In this document: piece after piece, positions 45,282 through 55,067 of the stretch
Layout: the number at the start of each line of letters is the position of its first letter
How positions within the stretch are numbered: the first letter of the stretch is position 1
Assembly (NCBI GenBank): GCA_937146725.1
Contig: CAKZRU010000006.1
Coordinates: 1 to 58,329, forward strand
Source: an uncultured Myxococcales bacterium
GTDB taxonomy: Bacteria > Myxococcota_A > Bradymonadia > UBA7976 > VGTA01
Direction: 5' to 3'
Length of the DNA stretch: 58,329 nucleotides
Notes under the pieces: model-generated
What the model saw: only the letters and a program-made list of their open reading frames with translations
Database searches by the model: none
Told to the model about the DNA's origin: nothing
Translations under genes and position numbers: made by a program

Positions 45282-48200
45282 ATGGTTCTTTTGCGCTTTA
45301 AAGCCTTTCGACTTATAATATACTTAAGTTTATTCTCGACTACTTTCTCTTTGCTTGCTTGTCAAAGTGTACAAAAAGAAATATCCACAGATCTCCCACC
45401 TCAGACTCAAAAGTCAAAAATCCCTCAAGAGCTGATTAAATTATTAGCCCATTCAAACCAAGAGAAAGAAACGTATTGTCAAGCGGTTGATCACCAAAAA
45501 GAAAATACGACCCTGTGGTCTGAATGTTCAAAAAATGAAAAAGCTGTAAAAATCTGCTCGTTCGCTAACAGTAAAAGATCATTCTGCAAAGTTCTTTTCA
45601 CCCAGCGTTTGCCAAGTCTAAAGTCATTATACCAAGGAAGAAGGAGATTTGAATCGTTAGTGAAGAATATTGCGATTAATAAAATCGTTTTAAGCTCAGA
45701 AGACTATCAAGCCTTAGCAAGTTATAATACTAAGTCTCTTAAGGCGTCGAAAATTAAATTGAAAAAGTCTAGAAAATTTCAACTAGACCGACTTTACTTA
45801 GATCGAGTGACAACATTGGACACTGACCTTCTTAAAAGTTTGTCTAGTGCAAATATACATGCTCTGTATTTAAATGGAATTAAATCCCTTAATAAACAGC
45901 AAGCTGAGTCCTTGTCAAAGTTATGGGTACGCCACTTACATTTAGACGGCTTACAAAACTTAAGTCCTGAAATCGCCGAAATCCTTGCTCAATATAAGAA
46001 TACTTTGCATTTGGGAAGCATCAAGCAAATCACCCCTGAGATTGCTCAACATTTATTCAAGATGGATCGTTTGAGTTTAGATGGTGTACGCAGTTTAGAC
46101 TTGAAAACCGCTCAAATGATTAATCAAGTTTTACCCGATAATGCTTTCGCTAATAAAGAGTTTAGCTTAAACGGCTTAGAATCAATAGATTTAGCCATTG
46201 CAGAAGAATTATCTAAAGTCCAAGCGCGGAAGTTTAAGCTTAAAGGTTTAAAAAGTAATAATTTATCCATAATTGTCGCTTTGTCAGACAAAAGGTTTGA
46301 ATATAATACATTTGATTCTTCTAAACTGAGCAAGCTCACAGTCCAAGATGCAAAACTACTATCTAAATACAAGAAGAAAAAATTAGATTTAAGCCAATTT
46401 AAAAACATAGATATGCCAGTTCTTAAAGAGTTAGTCACCTACAATGGCGCACTCAACTTAAAGGGCTTAGAACACATTAGTCTTGAGCAGGCTAAACTTT
46501 TTGAGTCTTTAGCCATTCGGCAAAGTAGATTGCTTAATCAAGACAAAACACTGAATCCTGAGGCCAAAAGGAGTTTAAAGCGCCGTTTAATAGCCATGCG
46601 GCGAAGAAGCGTGCTTCTTCAACCTAAAACACTGAATCTTGAGACCGCAAAGATTTTAAAGCGTATTAGAAATGTGAAGCTTTCTCTAGAGTCCTTAACT
46701 CAGTTTACTCCAGAAATGGCTCAAGTGCTTTTAGATAAACGTATGCATGTATTTCTCAACTCCCTTGAGATGATTGATATGGAAAGCCTAAAAGCGATTA
46801 TTGCTTTTGAACCTATTGCGCTTCACTTAGAGAGCATTACTGAACTGAGTCCAGAAATGGCCAAAATCCTCTGTAATTCAAAGATTAGGGATCTTAATTT
46901 AGACGGGCTTAAACATCTATCCATTGAAGTGGCAAAAAATCTTACGCAATGTCCTTCAAAAATAACTCAACACTCATATCTAAGTCGAAAGTATCCTAAT
47001 CATAAGGCATTTAATCGTAAAATCAGTTTATTAGGCTTACAAAATATAGATCTAAAACTGAGTGAACTCTTGAGCTCATCATCAGCGAATATAGAGTACT
47101 CTCATGAAATCTTAGTGAATCTTGAAAACCTACTTCGCCTGCAAGGGGATGCCTCATCTTTAACTAAAGAAATGACAAATGTGACAGATCAAGATTTGGC
47201 ACTGATTGCCTCACATAGTAAAAAGGTGATTAATCTAAATAGCTTGCCAAACTTAACTGTTGAGCAAGCCAAAACCCTTGTTCAGACTAAGGCAAGTCAA
47301 CTATTGTTAAATGGTTTACATACTGCCTCTGTACCGGTATTAAAAGTTTTGGCAGGCTTTAAAGGGCGTCTTGAACTCGATGGCCTAAGTGAGTTGAACT
47401 TGGCTCAAGCACAGGCCCTTCAATCATTGACTTTAAATGAACTTTCACTCAATGGGATCAAATCGCTTTCACTTGAAGTGATCAAGGTGCTCAAAGCTAC
47501 AGAGGGAAGAACCCAAAAATTAAGTTTAGCCGGTCTTGTTTATGACAATATTGAACAAGCTATGACCTTTGGAAATGAAGCTCTTCTAAAGTATATCACT
47601 GAACTCAAAGAGCTCGATGTGGCAACGGCCCGCCTTCTTTCGAAAACTCCAATTACATCAGAAAAAGGCGTATTGGCCTTGGATACTCTTGAAAAACTGA
47701 ATCCGGAGGCCGCAAAGATTTTAGCTTCTAGTTCAGTGCGAGCAATGTCTTTTAAGCATCTAAACAATCTTTCCTTAAAAAGCTTAAAGGCATTATCTAA
47801 GTACAAAGGTACCTTAAACCTTGGTGGCATAGAACAACTAAACCTAAAACAGGCTCAAGTCATGAATAAGTTTGAGGCTCAGGTCATTGTTATGGACCAG
47901 CTATATGATCTTGACCTTAAAGTTGCCCAAACATTATTACAATCATCGTTACAATCATCAGCGCCTCTGTTTATCTTTAAGCACTTAGTACTTGATGACT
48001 TGAACTTGATCTCAGAATTATATTGGTATTACTTATCTCAAAATATAGGTCCATTTACCATTGCTGTATACGAAATAGATCGAGTGGAAAAAGCACTCAA
48101 AAAGCAATTGTTAATGTCTGACCTTGATGCTCAAAAGGCTCAAATTATTTCTCAGTTACCTCTAGAAAGAGTATCTTTAGATGGAGTCACAAAGCTTTCT

Positions 48201-48647
48201 GCTCCTGTTATCAAAGCGCTTTGTTCACCTAATCAAAGATTAAAAAGTTGGCTCGCAAAAGTTGATTCTTTGCCTCAAGTTGAGGCTAATCGACACAGCT
48301 CAGAAGAAGAGAAACTCAAGTATTTGACCTATGGTTCACAAAAATATGTTGCCAAAAAACTTAGACAAACCCAGAAAAAGTTTGAAGGCTACCGTTATCA
48401 ACACCTCTCTTTCAAAGCGCTCACCGAACTTGACAGCCCAAGTATTCAAGCCTTGCTGACTTGCCCAGTACAGCGTTTAGAACTCAATGGTCTCAAAGCA
48501 CTTGGTCCAAAGCAGGCTCAAAGTTTAAGCAAGATCAATGCTAAGACTGTTGTACTCAATGGCTTAGCGCCCGATCAAATTGACGCTGTAAAAAAGGCTT
48601 TTGCTGATTTCAAAGGCAAATTAAGTATAAACCCCCAAGTTCGGTAA
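45282..48647 (+). CDS. Large leucine-rich-repeat-like lipoprotein
   Basis: A 1121-residue exported lipoprotein (signal ending 'FSLLAC', lipobox). Almost the whole mature chain is built of degenerate repeats of about 23 residues with the consensus LxLdGLxxLspexAxxLa ('[17 protein letters not shown]', '[17 protein letters not shown]', '[17 protein letters not shown]'). This is an LRR-like solenoid used for binding protein partners. Lys is abundant between repeats. No transpeptidase, protease or other catalytic module is seen. The last codons (INPQVR) lie antisense to the truncated speG remnant, so the gene's 3' end probably formed by running into that gene. It has no close neighbours on its strand. 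Confidence 0.7.
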   Translation: MVLLRFKAFRLIIYLSLFSTTFSLLACQSVQKEISTDLPPQTQKSKIPQELIKLLAHSNQEKETYCQAVDHQKENTTLWSECSKNEKAVKICSFANSKRSFCKVLFTQRLPSLKSLYQGRRRFESLVKNIAINKIVLSSEDYQALASYNTKSLKASKIKLKKSRKFQLDRLYLDRVTTLDTDLLKSLSSANIHALYLNGIKSLNKQQAESLSKLWVRHLHLDGLQNLSPEIAEILAQYKNTLHLGSIKQITPEIAQHLFKMDRLSLDGVRSLDLKTAQMINQVLPDNAFANKEFSLNGLESIDLAIAEELSKVQARKFKLKGLKSNNLSIIVALSDKRFEYNTFDSSKLSKLTVQDAKLLSKYKKKKLDLSQFKNIDMPVLKELVTYNGALNLKGLEHISLEQAKLFESLAIRQSRLLNQDKTLNPEAKRSLKRRLIAMRRRSVLLQPKTLNLETAKILKRIRNVKLSLESLTQFTPEMAQVLLDKRMHVFLNSLEMIDMESLKAIIAFEPIALHLESITELSPEMAKILCNSKIRDLNLDGLKHLSIEVAKNLTQCPSKITQHSYLSRKYPNHKAFNRKISLLGLQNIDLKLSELLSSSSANIEYSHEILVNLENLLRLQGDASSLTKEMTNVTDQDLALIASHSKKVINLNSLPNLTVEQAKTLVQTKASQLLLNGLHTASVPVLKVLAGFKGRLELDGLSELNLAQAQALQSLTLNELSLNGIKSLSLEVIKVLKATEGRTQKLSLAGLVYDNIEQAMTFGNEALLKYITELKELDVATARLLSKTPITSEKGVLALDTLEKLNPEAAKILASSSVRAMSFKHLNNLSLKSLKALSKYKGTLNLGGIEQLNLKQAQVMNKFEAQVIVMDQLYDLDLKVAQTLLQSSLQSSAPLFIFKHLVLDDLNLISELYWYYLSQNIGPFTIAVYEIDRVEKALKKQLLMSDLDAQKAQIISQLPLERVSLDGVTKLSAPVIKALCSPNQRLKSWLAKVDSLPQVEANRHSSEEEKLKYLTYGSQKYVAKKLRQTQKKFEGYRYQHLSFKALTELDSPSIQALLTCPVQRLELNGLKALGPKQAQSLSKINAKTVVLNGLAPDQIDAVKKAFADFKGKLSINPQVR

Positions 48648-48795
48648 AGGATTCATAGGGTTCTTCAAACCAATAAGCCATAATACTGCGATTATTGTTG
48701 AGGCTATGAATGAAACGTAAGTCCTTGCGCTCTAGGGCGCGTAGCCTTAAATCGAGTCTTAAATCATGGGAGGTTGTTTTGCTCATAAAGGTCAC
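48610..48795 (-). pseudogene. speG: Truncated speG (spermidine N-acetyltransferase) remnant
   Basis: Only the N-terminal portion of SpeG survives. The reading gives '[19 protein letters not shown]' followed by '[18 protein letters not shown]', closely matching the start of SpeG (E. coli has [31 protein letters not shown]). After 'LYL' the frame runs three more codons to a stop. The acetyl-CoA-binding GNAT core that should follow is missing, and its place is taken by the 3' end of the repeat-lipoprotein gene on the other strand, which overlaps it by 38 bp. An intact enzyme of about 180 residues would acetylate spermidine or spermine; this one cannot. Confidence 0.75.
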
Positions 48796-48983
48796 TAAAA
48801 GCCGTCTTTTTGGTACTGCTGCTGTAGGTCCTTAAAGCTTGGTGGGGGGACGAACATCTGGGGTACTCCGTATTAAGCAGATACTTGAGTGAATAAGTTA
48901 ATATGGTACTACAGCTTGAATAAAGAAATGGCTTAAGTTTATAAAGTCTAATTAAATTAGGTATTTAATGCTTGGTTGGGGGA

Positions 48984-50372
48984 TTATATATGCAGGGCCG
49001 GTTTAACAAAGACTTCATCCGCAGCCGGACTGGCAAAGCTAATAATCCTTAGGCTTGGAGAGACTTCTTGTACCTTGGCTAGCCATTCAGCACAGGCACC
49101 ACAAGGTCCTAGTTTGGCTAGGCTTGGTTCTAAGCTTAGTACTGCCACTGCTAAAATATCTCGCCTTTCTAGGCGTGGAAAGCGACATAAGGCAGTACCG
49201 ATCGCATTACGTTCGGCACATAGGGTTCCGGTGGGTAAGGACACTTCGGCATTAATGCCTCGAATCGGAATGAGACTATTCTTGGGACCTTCTACGCCAA
49301 AGCGGTCTTTAATCACAACTACGCAGAGTACCTCTTTAAGGCCTTTTCGGTGAAAGAAGACCTCTTCATCTTTTTGATTGGCCTTCAGTTCAGCTGGACG
49401 AGTTTGTCGTTGTTCGAGATATGCTTCCCGCCAATCTCTGAGTTCATCAATCGCTAAATCGCTCGCTTGATCAAGTTGAGCACTTTCAAGCTTAACCCAC
49501 TCATTGATCGAGGACATTTCCTTTTCGCGGGGACGATAGACTCGAGAAGGACGTTCCGGCGTACAAGAAAGAATATGACGAGCCGAAGCAATGGTTTGTA
49601 CCACCGGTGACCATTCGGCAAAGCTTAAACTGAGTGCCGAGATCATAAAGGTGGTTCCGGTACTCACTGAAAGATATAATTTAAAGAGCTCACGCCAATG
49701 CTTGCCATGTTTTTCGGCCACTTGAGAAGCTTCGGCAACGACACGAGTTTCTAAACCCAAAAGCTGACTTGGCATAATCGCATGTGGGTCGGTGTGGACA
49801 TGTTCACAGTCAATAAAGTATTTGCTTTGATGAGACTGAGGATAGTCTTGCCAGCGAAGCTCGACGATGTGCTTAATCACTTGAGCGATCCCTCGGGGGC
49901 TGTTTTTCCCTGCGCCGGCCGTGACTAAGAAAAAAATAACCTTTTCAATCGCATCAAGACTTTGAGGACGAGTGCCTTGCTTGCGACTTTTCGCTGACTC
50001 CAAATGATCAATGGGTTCATGACTAAGAACAATTTCTTGAACAAGTGGTGCATAAATCGACCGAACTCTAACTTCACCTTGTAGGACTTCAAAGGTTTCT
50101 CGGGAAATAAAGGTTTCTCGACTTTGTTCGTTGTATTCAAAGCGACATTGACCGGCCGGAATCACTAAATCATGTTCAAAACAAAGCGAAGAAGGGTCGT
50201 GATAGCTGAGGGAGCCCTGCTGAATATGATTTAAAACGGCTTCACCAATCCAAGCAATCGATTTAGAGAGTGGGCGACACCAACCAATACGCTGATGTTC
50301 GGGCGTATAAAGCTCTAAAAATAGGTCATGGTGGCCAATATTATGAATGATACAGCGGGTCTGTGCTTTCAT
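48984..50372 (-). CDS. CARF-like sensor domain fused to a cytidine-deaminase-type domain
   Basis: A 462-residue two-part protein. The C-terminal part (about 345-462) has the zinc-deaminase signature: CAE in 'TLCAERNAIG' (Cys385, catalytic Glu387) and PCGAC (Cys424, Cys427), as in cytidine/deoxycytidylate deaminases. The N-terminal 270 residues are not part of any deaminase. 'CIIHNIGHHDLFLE' (7-20) and 'LYLSVSTGTTFMISALSLS' (232-250) resemble the two ligand motifs of CARF domains, the cyclic-oligoadenylate sensors of type III CRISPR systems ('StGTxxM'). This resemblance is by eye. No CRISPR array or cas gene is in the window. It is divergent from a MazG-type pyrophosphohydrolase gene, 210 bp away. 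Confidence 0.6.
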   Translation of the reverse strand: MKAQTRCIIHNIGHHDLFLELYTPEHQRIGWCRPLSKSIAWIGEAVLNHIQQGSLSYHDPSSLCFEHDLVIPAGQCRFEYNEQSRETFISRETFEVLQGEVRVRSIYAPLVQEIVLSHEPIDHLESAKSRKQGTRPQSLDAIEKVIFFLVTAGAGKNSPRGIAQVIKHIVELRWQDYPQSHQSKYFIDCEHVHTDPHAIMPSQLLGLETRVVAEASQVAEKHGKHWRELFKLYLSVSTGTTFMISALSLSFAEWSPVVQTIASARHILSCTPERPSRVYRPREKEMSSINEWVKLESAQLDQASDLAIDELRDWREAYLEQRQTRPAELKANQKDEEVFFHRKGLKEVLCVVVIKDRFGVEGPKNSLIPIRGINAEVSLPTGTLCAERNAIGTALCRFPRLERRDILAVAVLSLEPSLAKLGPCGACAEWLAKVQEVSPSLRIISFASPAADEVFVKPALHI

Positions 50373-50582
50373 AAAAACTTAATGTCCTCACTCTTTTTAG
50401 TCAGCTCAACTCAGTTCAACAGTGAATCTAAATCAAGGAGTTTTAGCTTAGATGAGTCCATGAGTAGAGTCTAGCGAATCAAAACAATCTAGAGTATTAT
50501 CTTATCAGCTCGTTTCGCTTACATAGTTCATAATTCTATTGTTGATCACTTTTATCATTTACAAGTTAGTAAAGGCCGACTC

Positions 50583-50948
50583 ATGACCCAAAATAAGACT
50601 CAGAACCCAACTCGAAGCATTGATTTACCCAAACATGCCCCTATGCATTCATATCAAGAATATATTTATCAGCTTGAAGCCCTTCATGGTTGGTTAGAAG
50701 TTGACCTGATTAATAACTGCTTTTTAATGGGCGAAGAAGTAGGAGAGCTTTTTAAAGCCATTCGTAAGCATCAGCGCTTTTTCATAGAGAATGCTCCGAA
50801 AGCCGAGGCAGAATCTAAAGCGCATGTTGCCGAAGAAATTGTCGATGTTATGAATTATCTGCTTGCGATCGCCAATCGTTTAGATATTGATGTAGAGGAA
50901 GCGTTCAGACGTAAAAATGAGATCAATCAAGGTCGTTCGTGGAACTAA
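50583..50948 (+). CDS. MazG-type nucleotide pyrophosphohydrolase
   Basis: A 121-residue all-alpha NTP pyrophosphohydrolase that removes pyrophosphate from (d)NTPs in the cytoplasm. The metal-binding pattern is complete: 'LMGEEVGELFKAI' (Glu51, Glu52, Glu55) and 'AEEIVDVMNYLLAIANRL' (Glu85, Asp88), with 'INQGRSW' at the end as in short MazG-like proteins. It has one domain, unlike housekeeping MazG with two. AAAGG lies 7 nt before the start. Divergence from the deaminase fusion gene suggests shared control over nucleotide pools. Confidence 0.85.
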   Translation: MTQNKTQNPTRSIDLPKHAPMHSYQEYIYQLEALHGWLEVDLINNCFLMGEEVGELFKAIRKHQRFFIENAPKAEAESKAHVAEEIVDVMNYLLAIANRLDIDVEEAFRRKNEINQGRSWN

Positions 50949-51003
50949 GTTGATAGGCAGTTGAGAGGCCAACGAGTTTTTACTCAGCTTTTTACTCAGC
51001 TTT

Positions 51004-51786
51004 TTACTTAGTCTCTTGCTCTGCACTTTTCTGACTGGGCAATAAGGGTAAGTCCATTTCATGGCGTAGCTTCAAGTAAGCTTGATTCATATCCCGATGA
51101 ATCGCTTGAATGTGCTGATCTAAGGTTTCACGAGTCCAATCTTCGGTGGGTACCATAGGTAAAAACTCTGCCATAATCGGTTGAGGATAGGCCCAAAAAG
51201 TATACTTAGGCATGGCTTCTGCAGCGCCACTAAATACGACGGGATAAATGGGAAGCTTACCCTCTAAAGCAATGTGAAAAGCACCCTTTTTAAAGGGAAG
51301 TAGCTCGGCGTTTTTACTACGAGTGCCCTCAGGGGCAAGCATGACGGCTCGCTTATGCTTGAGCGTATTTTCGGTGGCCTCTTTAATGGTACGCACCGCC
51401 GCCTCATGGTTGGAACGATCTACCATAAACAGGCGTAGTGACCACCAAGCTAAGTTCATAAAGGGCACCCAAATCAGCTCTTTTTTACCAATAGCTCCAG
51501 CTCGATTTGGACAGATTGAAGCCGCCAAAAGAACATCAAGGGTACTTTGATGATTAACGATCACCACACAGGGCTTTTCGTCCGTGAAAGGCCAATCATT
51601 TTTAAAGATGAGTGGCGCACCAACAATCTTTAAAGTAGTTCGACCAAAAAATCGCATCAACGGTGCACCCAAGTGTAAGCTCCAGCGTCTTAACGTGAGT
51701 ATGGAAAACACGATAAAGACAGTCAGATAAACAATAAAAAAGCTGAGTGCAGCCAGACTTCGAATGATGGCGATAATTGTTCTCAT
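51004..51786 (-). CDS. plsC: 1-acyl-sn-glycerol-3-phosphate acyltransferase
   Basis: This membrane enzyme adds the second acyl chain to lysophosphatidic acid in phospholipid synthesis. The 260-residue protein opens with a TM helix (about 8-27) and carries 'VIVNHQSTLDVLLAAS' (catalytic HX4D) and 'MLAPEGTRSKNAELLPFKKGAFHIAL' in separate pieces, the latter holding the acceptor-binding EGTRS. It begins 9 bp after the thiolase stop, so it is probably co-transcribed with that gene and dapD. Other glycerolipid acyltransferases share these motifs. Confidence 0.85.
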   Translation of the reverse strand: MRTIIAIIRSLAALSFFIVYLTVFIVFSILTLRRWSLHLGAPLMRFFGRTTLKIVGAPLIFKNDWPFTDEKPCVVIVNHQSTLDVLLAASICPNRAGAIGKKELIWVPFMNLAWWSLRLFMVDRSNHEAAVRTIKEATENTLKHKRAVMLAPEGTRSKNAELLPFKKGAFHIALEGKLPIYPVVFSGAAEAMPKYTFWAYPQPIMAEFLPMVPTEDWTRETLDQHIQAIHRDMNQAYLKLRHEMDLPLLPSQKSAEQETK

Positions 51787-51795
51787 AACTTTGAT

Positions 51796-52986
51796 TTACT
51801 CGGCTTCTACAATGACCGCAATGCCCTGTCCACCACCAATACAGGCACTACCTAATGCTAAGCGTTCACCACGCTCGGCAAGTGCATAAAGCAGATGTGC
51901 GGTAATGCGCGCCCCACTTGCCCCTAAGGGGTGACCCAGCGAAATGGCCCCACCATTGACATTGGTAATTTCCCGGTTGAGTCCCAAGGCTTTTTCAACC
52001 GCAATATACTGCGGAGCAAAGGCCTCGTTGACTTCGACAAGGTTCATTTGTGAAAGCTCCATTTGAGCTCGCTCAAGAGCAATTTTAGCGGCTGGTACCG
52101 GACCAATACCCATGATGGTTGGATCACAGCCACTGACCCCATAGGACACTAACTTACCTAAAATTGGCCATGATTGACTCTCAGCATAGGCACGGGTACT
52201 AAGCACCATAGCTGAAGCACCATCACAAATCCCACTTGCATTACCACCGGTGACGACACCGTCTTTTTTAAAGGCAGGACGTAATTTAGCCAAGCCCTCA
52301 ATGGAAGAGACGCGTGGATGCTCATCGGTGTCAACAACCGTTGAGCCACGACGACTTGTAATTTCAACAGAACTGATTTCGGGTTTAAAAGCGCCACGAG
52401 CATTGGCAGCCGCCCAAGCCTCTTGACTACGCAAAGCATATTGATCGCAGTCCTCTCGGCTAATATCGTATTGTTGAGCTAGGTTTTCAGCGGTAATCCC
52501 CATTGGAAAGCCGGTAAAGCTGTCGGTGAGACAACTCCATAGGCTGTCTTCTAGCTCGGGTGGACGACCAAAAGCGGCTCCATCACGCATACCACGTACA
52601 ATGTGTGGCGCTTGACTCATGGACTCTGTACCACCCACAAGCACAGCTCTTGCCTCACCAAGCTTAAGCTCTTTGGCGCCTAAAACCACGGCTTCAAAGC
52701 CAGAGCCACACAGGCGGTTCACTGTCAAAGCGGGCACTTTTTGAGGTAGTTCACAACGCAAACCAACATGTCGCGCCAAATAAATTGCATCGGTAGAGGT
52801 TTGTAGAACATTTCCAAAAATAACATGATCAATACTGTCAGCCGAGATGTTACCAGAGGCCAATGTAGCCTTAGAGGCTTCAACGGCTAAGTCCGTGGCG
52901 CTTAGGCTTTTTAATTTGCCATTAAAAGCACCAAAAGGCGTTCGTTTAGCGGCTACAAAAACAATGTCATTTGCATGTTTACTCAT
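51796..52986 (-). CDS. Acetyl-CoA C-acetyltransferase (thiolase)
   Basis: A 396-residue thiolase that condenses or cleaves acyl-CoA units in fatty-acid or polyhydroxybutyrate metabolism. The nucleophile Cys lies in 'TVNRLCGSGFEAVVLGA', the catalytic His in 'ISLGHPLGASGAR', and the second Cys in 'LGSACIGGGQGIAVIVEAE'. The family opening 'DIVFVAAKRTPFGAFNGKL' sets the start at 52986; a longer reading from 53133 adds 49 residues that include an unrelated hydrophobic run. The gene lies between dapD and plsC on the same strand. Confidence 0.9.
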   Translation of the reverse strand: MSKHANDIVFVAAKRTPFGAFNGKLKSLSATDLAVEASKATLASGNISADSIDHVIFGNVLQTSTDAIYLARHVGLRCELPQKVPALTVNRLCGSGFEAVVLGAKELKLGEARAVLVGGTESMSQAPHIVRGMRDGAAFGRPPELEDSLWSCLTDSFTGFPMGITAENLAQQYDISREDCDQYALRSQEAWAAANARGAFKPEISSVEITSRRGSTVVDTDEHPRVSSIEGLAKLRPAFKKDGVVTGGNASGICDGASAMVLSTRAYAESQSWPILGKLVSYGVSGCDPTIMGIGPVPAAKIALERAQMELSQMNLVEVNEAFAPQYIAVEKALGLNREITNVNGGAISLGHPLGASGARITAHLLYALAERGERLALGSACIGGGQGIAVIVEAE

Positions 52987-53098
52987 AAATATAAATCCTA
53001 AGAGGAAGATGATAAGCTCAAGGTAAATTGAGACATAAAATAAGCATAAAGTATAGTGTTTAAACCGATCATTTACGTGAGGGGAGGTCGCTTTTGGG

Positions 53099-53923
53099 CT
53101 AAACCGCCACCTCAAAGTCGCGTAAAGCATCATTTAAAGAGGTTTTAAGGTCGGTTTGTGCGCTACGCTGCCCAATAATTAAGGCACAGGGGAGATGATA
53201 GGTACCGGCTGGAAACTTTTTCTCTCGTACACCGGGAATGACCACTGAACGCGGTGGAACAAAGCCTTTGTAGCGTTTTTCTTCTGGGCCGGTGACATCA
53301 ATAATGGGGGTACTTGCAGTTAAAATGACATTTGCGCCCAATACTGCACCCGCACCGACTTTGACGCCCTCAACAACCACACAACGGGAGCCAATAAAAG
53401 CACCATCTTCAATAATAACCGGTTGCGCGCTTGGCGGCTCTAAAACTCCGCCAATGCCTACACCGCCTGACAGGTGAACATTGGCACCAATTTGAGCACA
53501 GGAACCAACTGTGGCCCAAGTATCAACCATAGATCCACTGCCAACTCTGGCCCCAATATTGACATAACCGGGCATAAGAATAACACCGGGCTCTAAGTGG
53601 CTACCATAACGGGCAACCCCTGGTGGAACTACACGAACACCATCTAAATCGCGCTTGGGTGGAATCTTATCTAAAAAGCGACAGACACCGTCATCCATAA
53701 GTTCATTTTTAGTGAGGCGGAAATAAAGTAGAACTGCCTGCTTAATCCATGCATGCACCGTCCAATCTCCATCAACAGATGCAGGCGGGCTAGCCACTCG
53801 TAAACGGCCCTTATCTAAGTCTTCAATGACGCTGAACACAGCCTTGGATACATCTTCAGTCAGTTCGCTTTGACCGCTAAAAGCGGATTCAATTAGGTTT
53901 TGGCGAGGGTCGATTTGAGTCAT
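53099..53923 (-). CDS. dapD: Tetrahydrodipicolinate N-succinyltransferase (DapD)
   Basis: This enzyme transfers succinyl from succinyl-CoA to tetrahydrodipicolinate in the succinylase branch of lysine and diaminopimelate synthesis. The 274-residue length is usual. It shows a helical N-terminus and a left-handed beta helix of hexapeptide repeats ('GVILMPGYVNIGARVGSGSM', 'VVVEGVKVGAGAVLGANV' in pieces), closing with 'PRSVVIPGVREKKFPAGTYHLPCALIIG' signatures. AAAGGAG precedes the start. It leads a minus-strand group with thiolase and plsC. Confidence 0.95.
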   Translation of the reverse strand: MTQIDPRQNLIESAFSGQSELTEDVSKAVFSVIEDLDKGRLRVASPPASVDGDWTVHAWIKQAVLLYFRLTKNELMDDGVCRFLDKIPPKRDLDGVRVVPPGVARYGSHLEPGVILMPGYVNIGARVGSGSMVDTWATVGSCAQIGANVHLSGGVGIGGVLEPPSAQPVIIEDGAFIGSRCVVVEGVKVGAGAVLGANVILTASTPIIDVTGPEEKRYKGFVPPRSVVIPGVREKKFPAGTYHLPCALIIGQRSAQTDLKTSLNDALRDFEVAV

Positions 53924-53975
53924 CGCTTTGTATTCTCCTTTGTTTTGAAAGTGATTAAGTATTCGTATTAATTAT

Positions 53976-55067
53976 TTATTTGAGCATACTGACGACATTT
54001 ACGCCCACGCTTATGGTGTGACTTTTAGCCACATTTCGGCCACTTAAAACAGGTGCATAAGAAAAGACAATGTCTACAGTGGGCAAGGGGCGAAATAAAA
54101 GACCGACTGGCAGCATGAACTGATCTCGATCTAGATTGACCACAATGGGTTTAAGGTTGTTTAAGCCACTATATTCACTCGCTGGTAAACTCGCATCTTC
54201 TGCGGCAACAGAAACGCCAATTGGCCGACCTTCTATTAAGGTTTTTTCAGTGTAAATACCCGCATAAGCTAAGAACCATGAGGTAAATAATTGGCCAAGC
54301 TTAAGCTCGCCGGTGAACAAGTCTCCTGCACCTTGATTACGAAACTGTATTCCGCCAGATCCTCTAACAAAAAAGCCCGATGCTGTGCCATAGCCCAAGT
54401 GTAAAATCGGTTGGAAGCTAAAAACACCGTCGCCAAGGGTAACATCATCGCTAATATTACTAGGATTTACTAATTCTCCAGCTTGGTCCACAAAGTCATC
54501 CACTGTGTTAGGGTCTGTTCCAAAAGTCCCTTCGGGAGCATTATAACCGGTTGGCGCCATGATCCGAAGTTCGAGAGAAGAAGCGATGGGATAGCTAGAG
54601 GTTTTAAAGCGAGCCGCAAGAATTAAATCACCTAACCCCATGCTCGTCTGATTAAAGTTGATGATGTTATCTTGATAAAAGTCAAAAGTGGTTCCCATGC
54701 CTTCGTCGGTTGCTAAAAGAATCAGTGGATCTGCTTCATAAGAAACCGTTTTAAAGGGTAAACTTGCTTCTACTTCAATGTAGTCACTAATCCCAATTCT
54801 TGCCCCAAGCGTATAACTCGAAGACTGATACTCACCATTCAAACTAAAGGGAGTTAAAGAGCCATCATTTGCCAAAAACTCTTGATTGGCATAGGCATAG
54901 TCGTAGCGCCCGCTAATCACGACTGTATCAGGTGGTAATAACCATGGATTGGCTAAAGCACTACTCATCATCACACTACTCATCATCAATAGTGCTGTGC
55001 TTATGATAAGACTTAAGTGTGATAAATAAGCTAATAATAAGTGTGAGTAAGAACTTTTGAATGTCAT
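53976..55067 (-). CDS. Predicted outer-membrane barrel protein
   Basis: I do not recognise the exact family. The 363-residue protein has a signal peptide (hydrophobic run near 'LIISTALLMMSSV', cut near 'SALANP') and a mature part of alternating strands resembling transporter-like barrels ('GLGDLILAARFKTSSYP', 'APTGYNAPEGTFG'). It ends 'SHTISVGVNVVSMLK'. Its ATG follows the kinase stop codon directly (TAA-ATG, no gap), so the two are co-transcribed and likely translationally coupled, which hints that the barrel may be a target or partner of the kinase. Confidence 0.65.
   Translation of the reverse strand: MTFKSSYSHLLLAYLSHLSLIISTALLMMSSVMMSSALANPWLLPPDTVVISGRYDYAYANQEFLANDGSLTPFSLNGEYQSSSYTLGARIGISDYIEVEASLPFKTVSYEADPLILLATDEGMGTTFDFYQDNIINFNQTSMGLGDLILAARFKTSSYPIASSLELRIMAPTGYNAPEGTFGTDPNTVDDFVDQAGELVNPSNISDDVTLGDGVFSFQPILHLGYGTASGFFVRGSGGIQFRNQGAGDLFTGELKLGQLFTSWFLAYAGIYTEKTLIEGRPIGVSVAAEDASLPASEYSGLNNLKPIVVNLDRDQFMLPVGLLFRPLPTVDIVFSYAPVLSGRNVAKSHTISVGVNVVSMLK

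Noticed and set aside
48976..49353. A plus-strand 125-residue open frame
   Set aside because: It is a shadow of the deaminase fusion on the other strand; the deaminase reading carries the recognisable zinc motifs.
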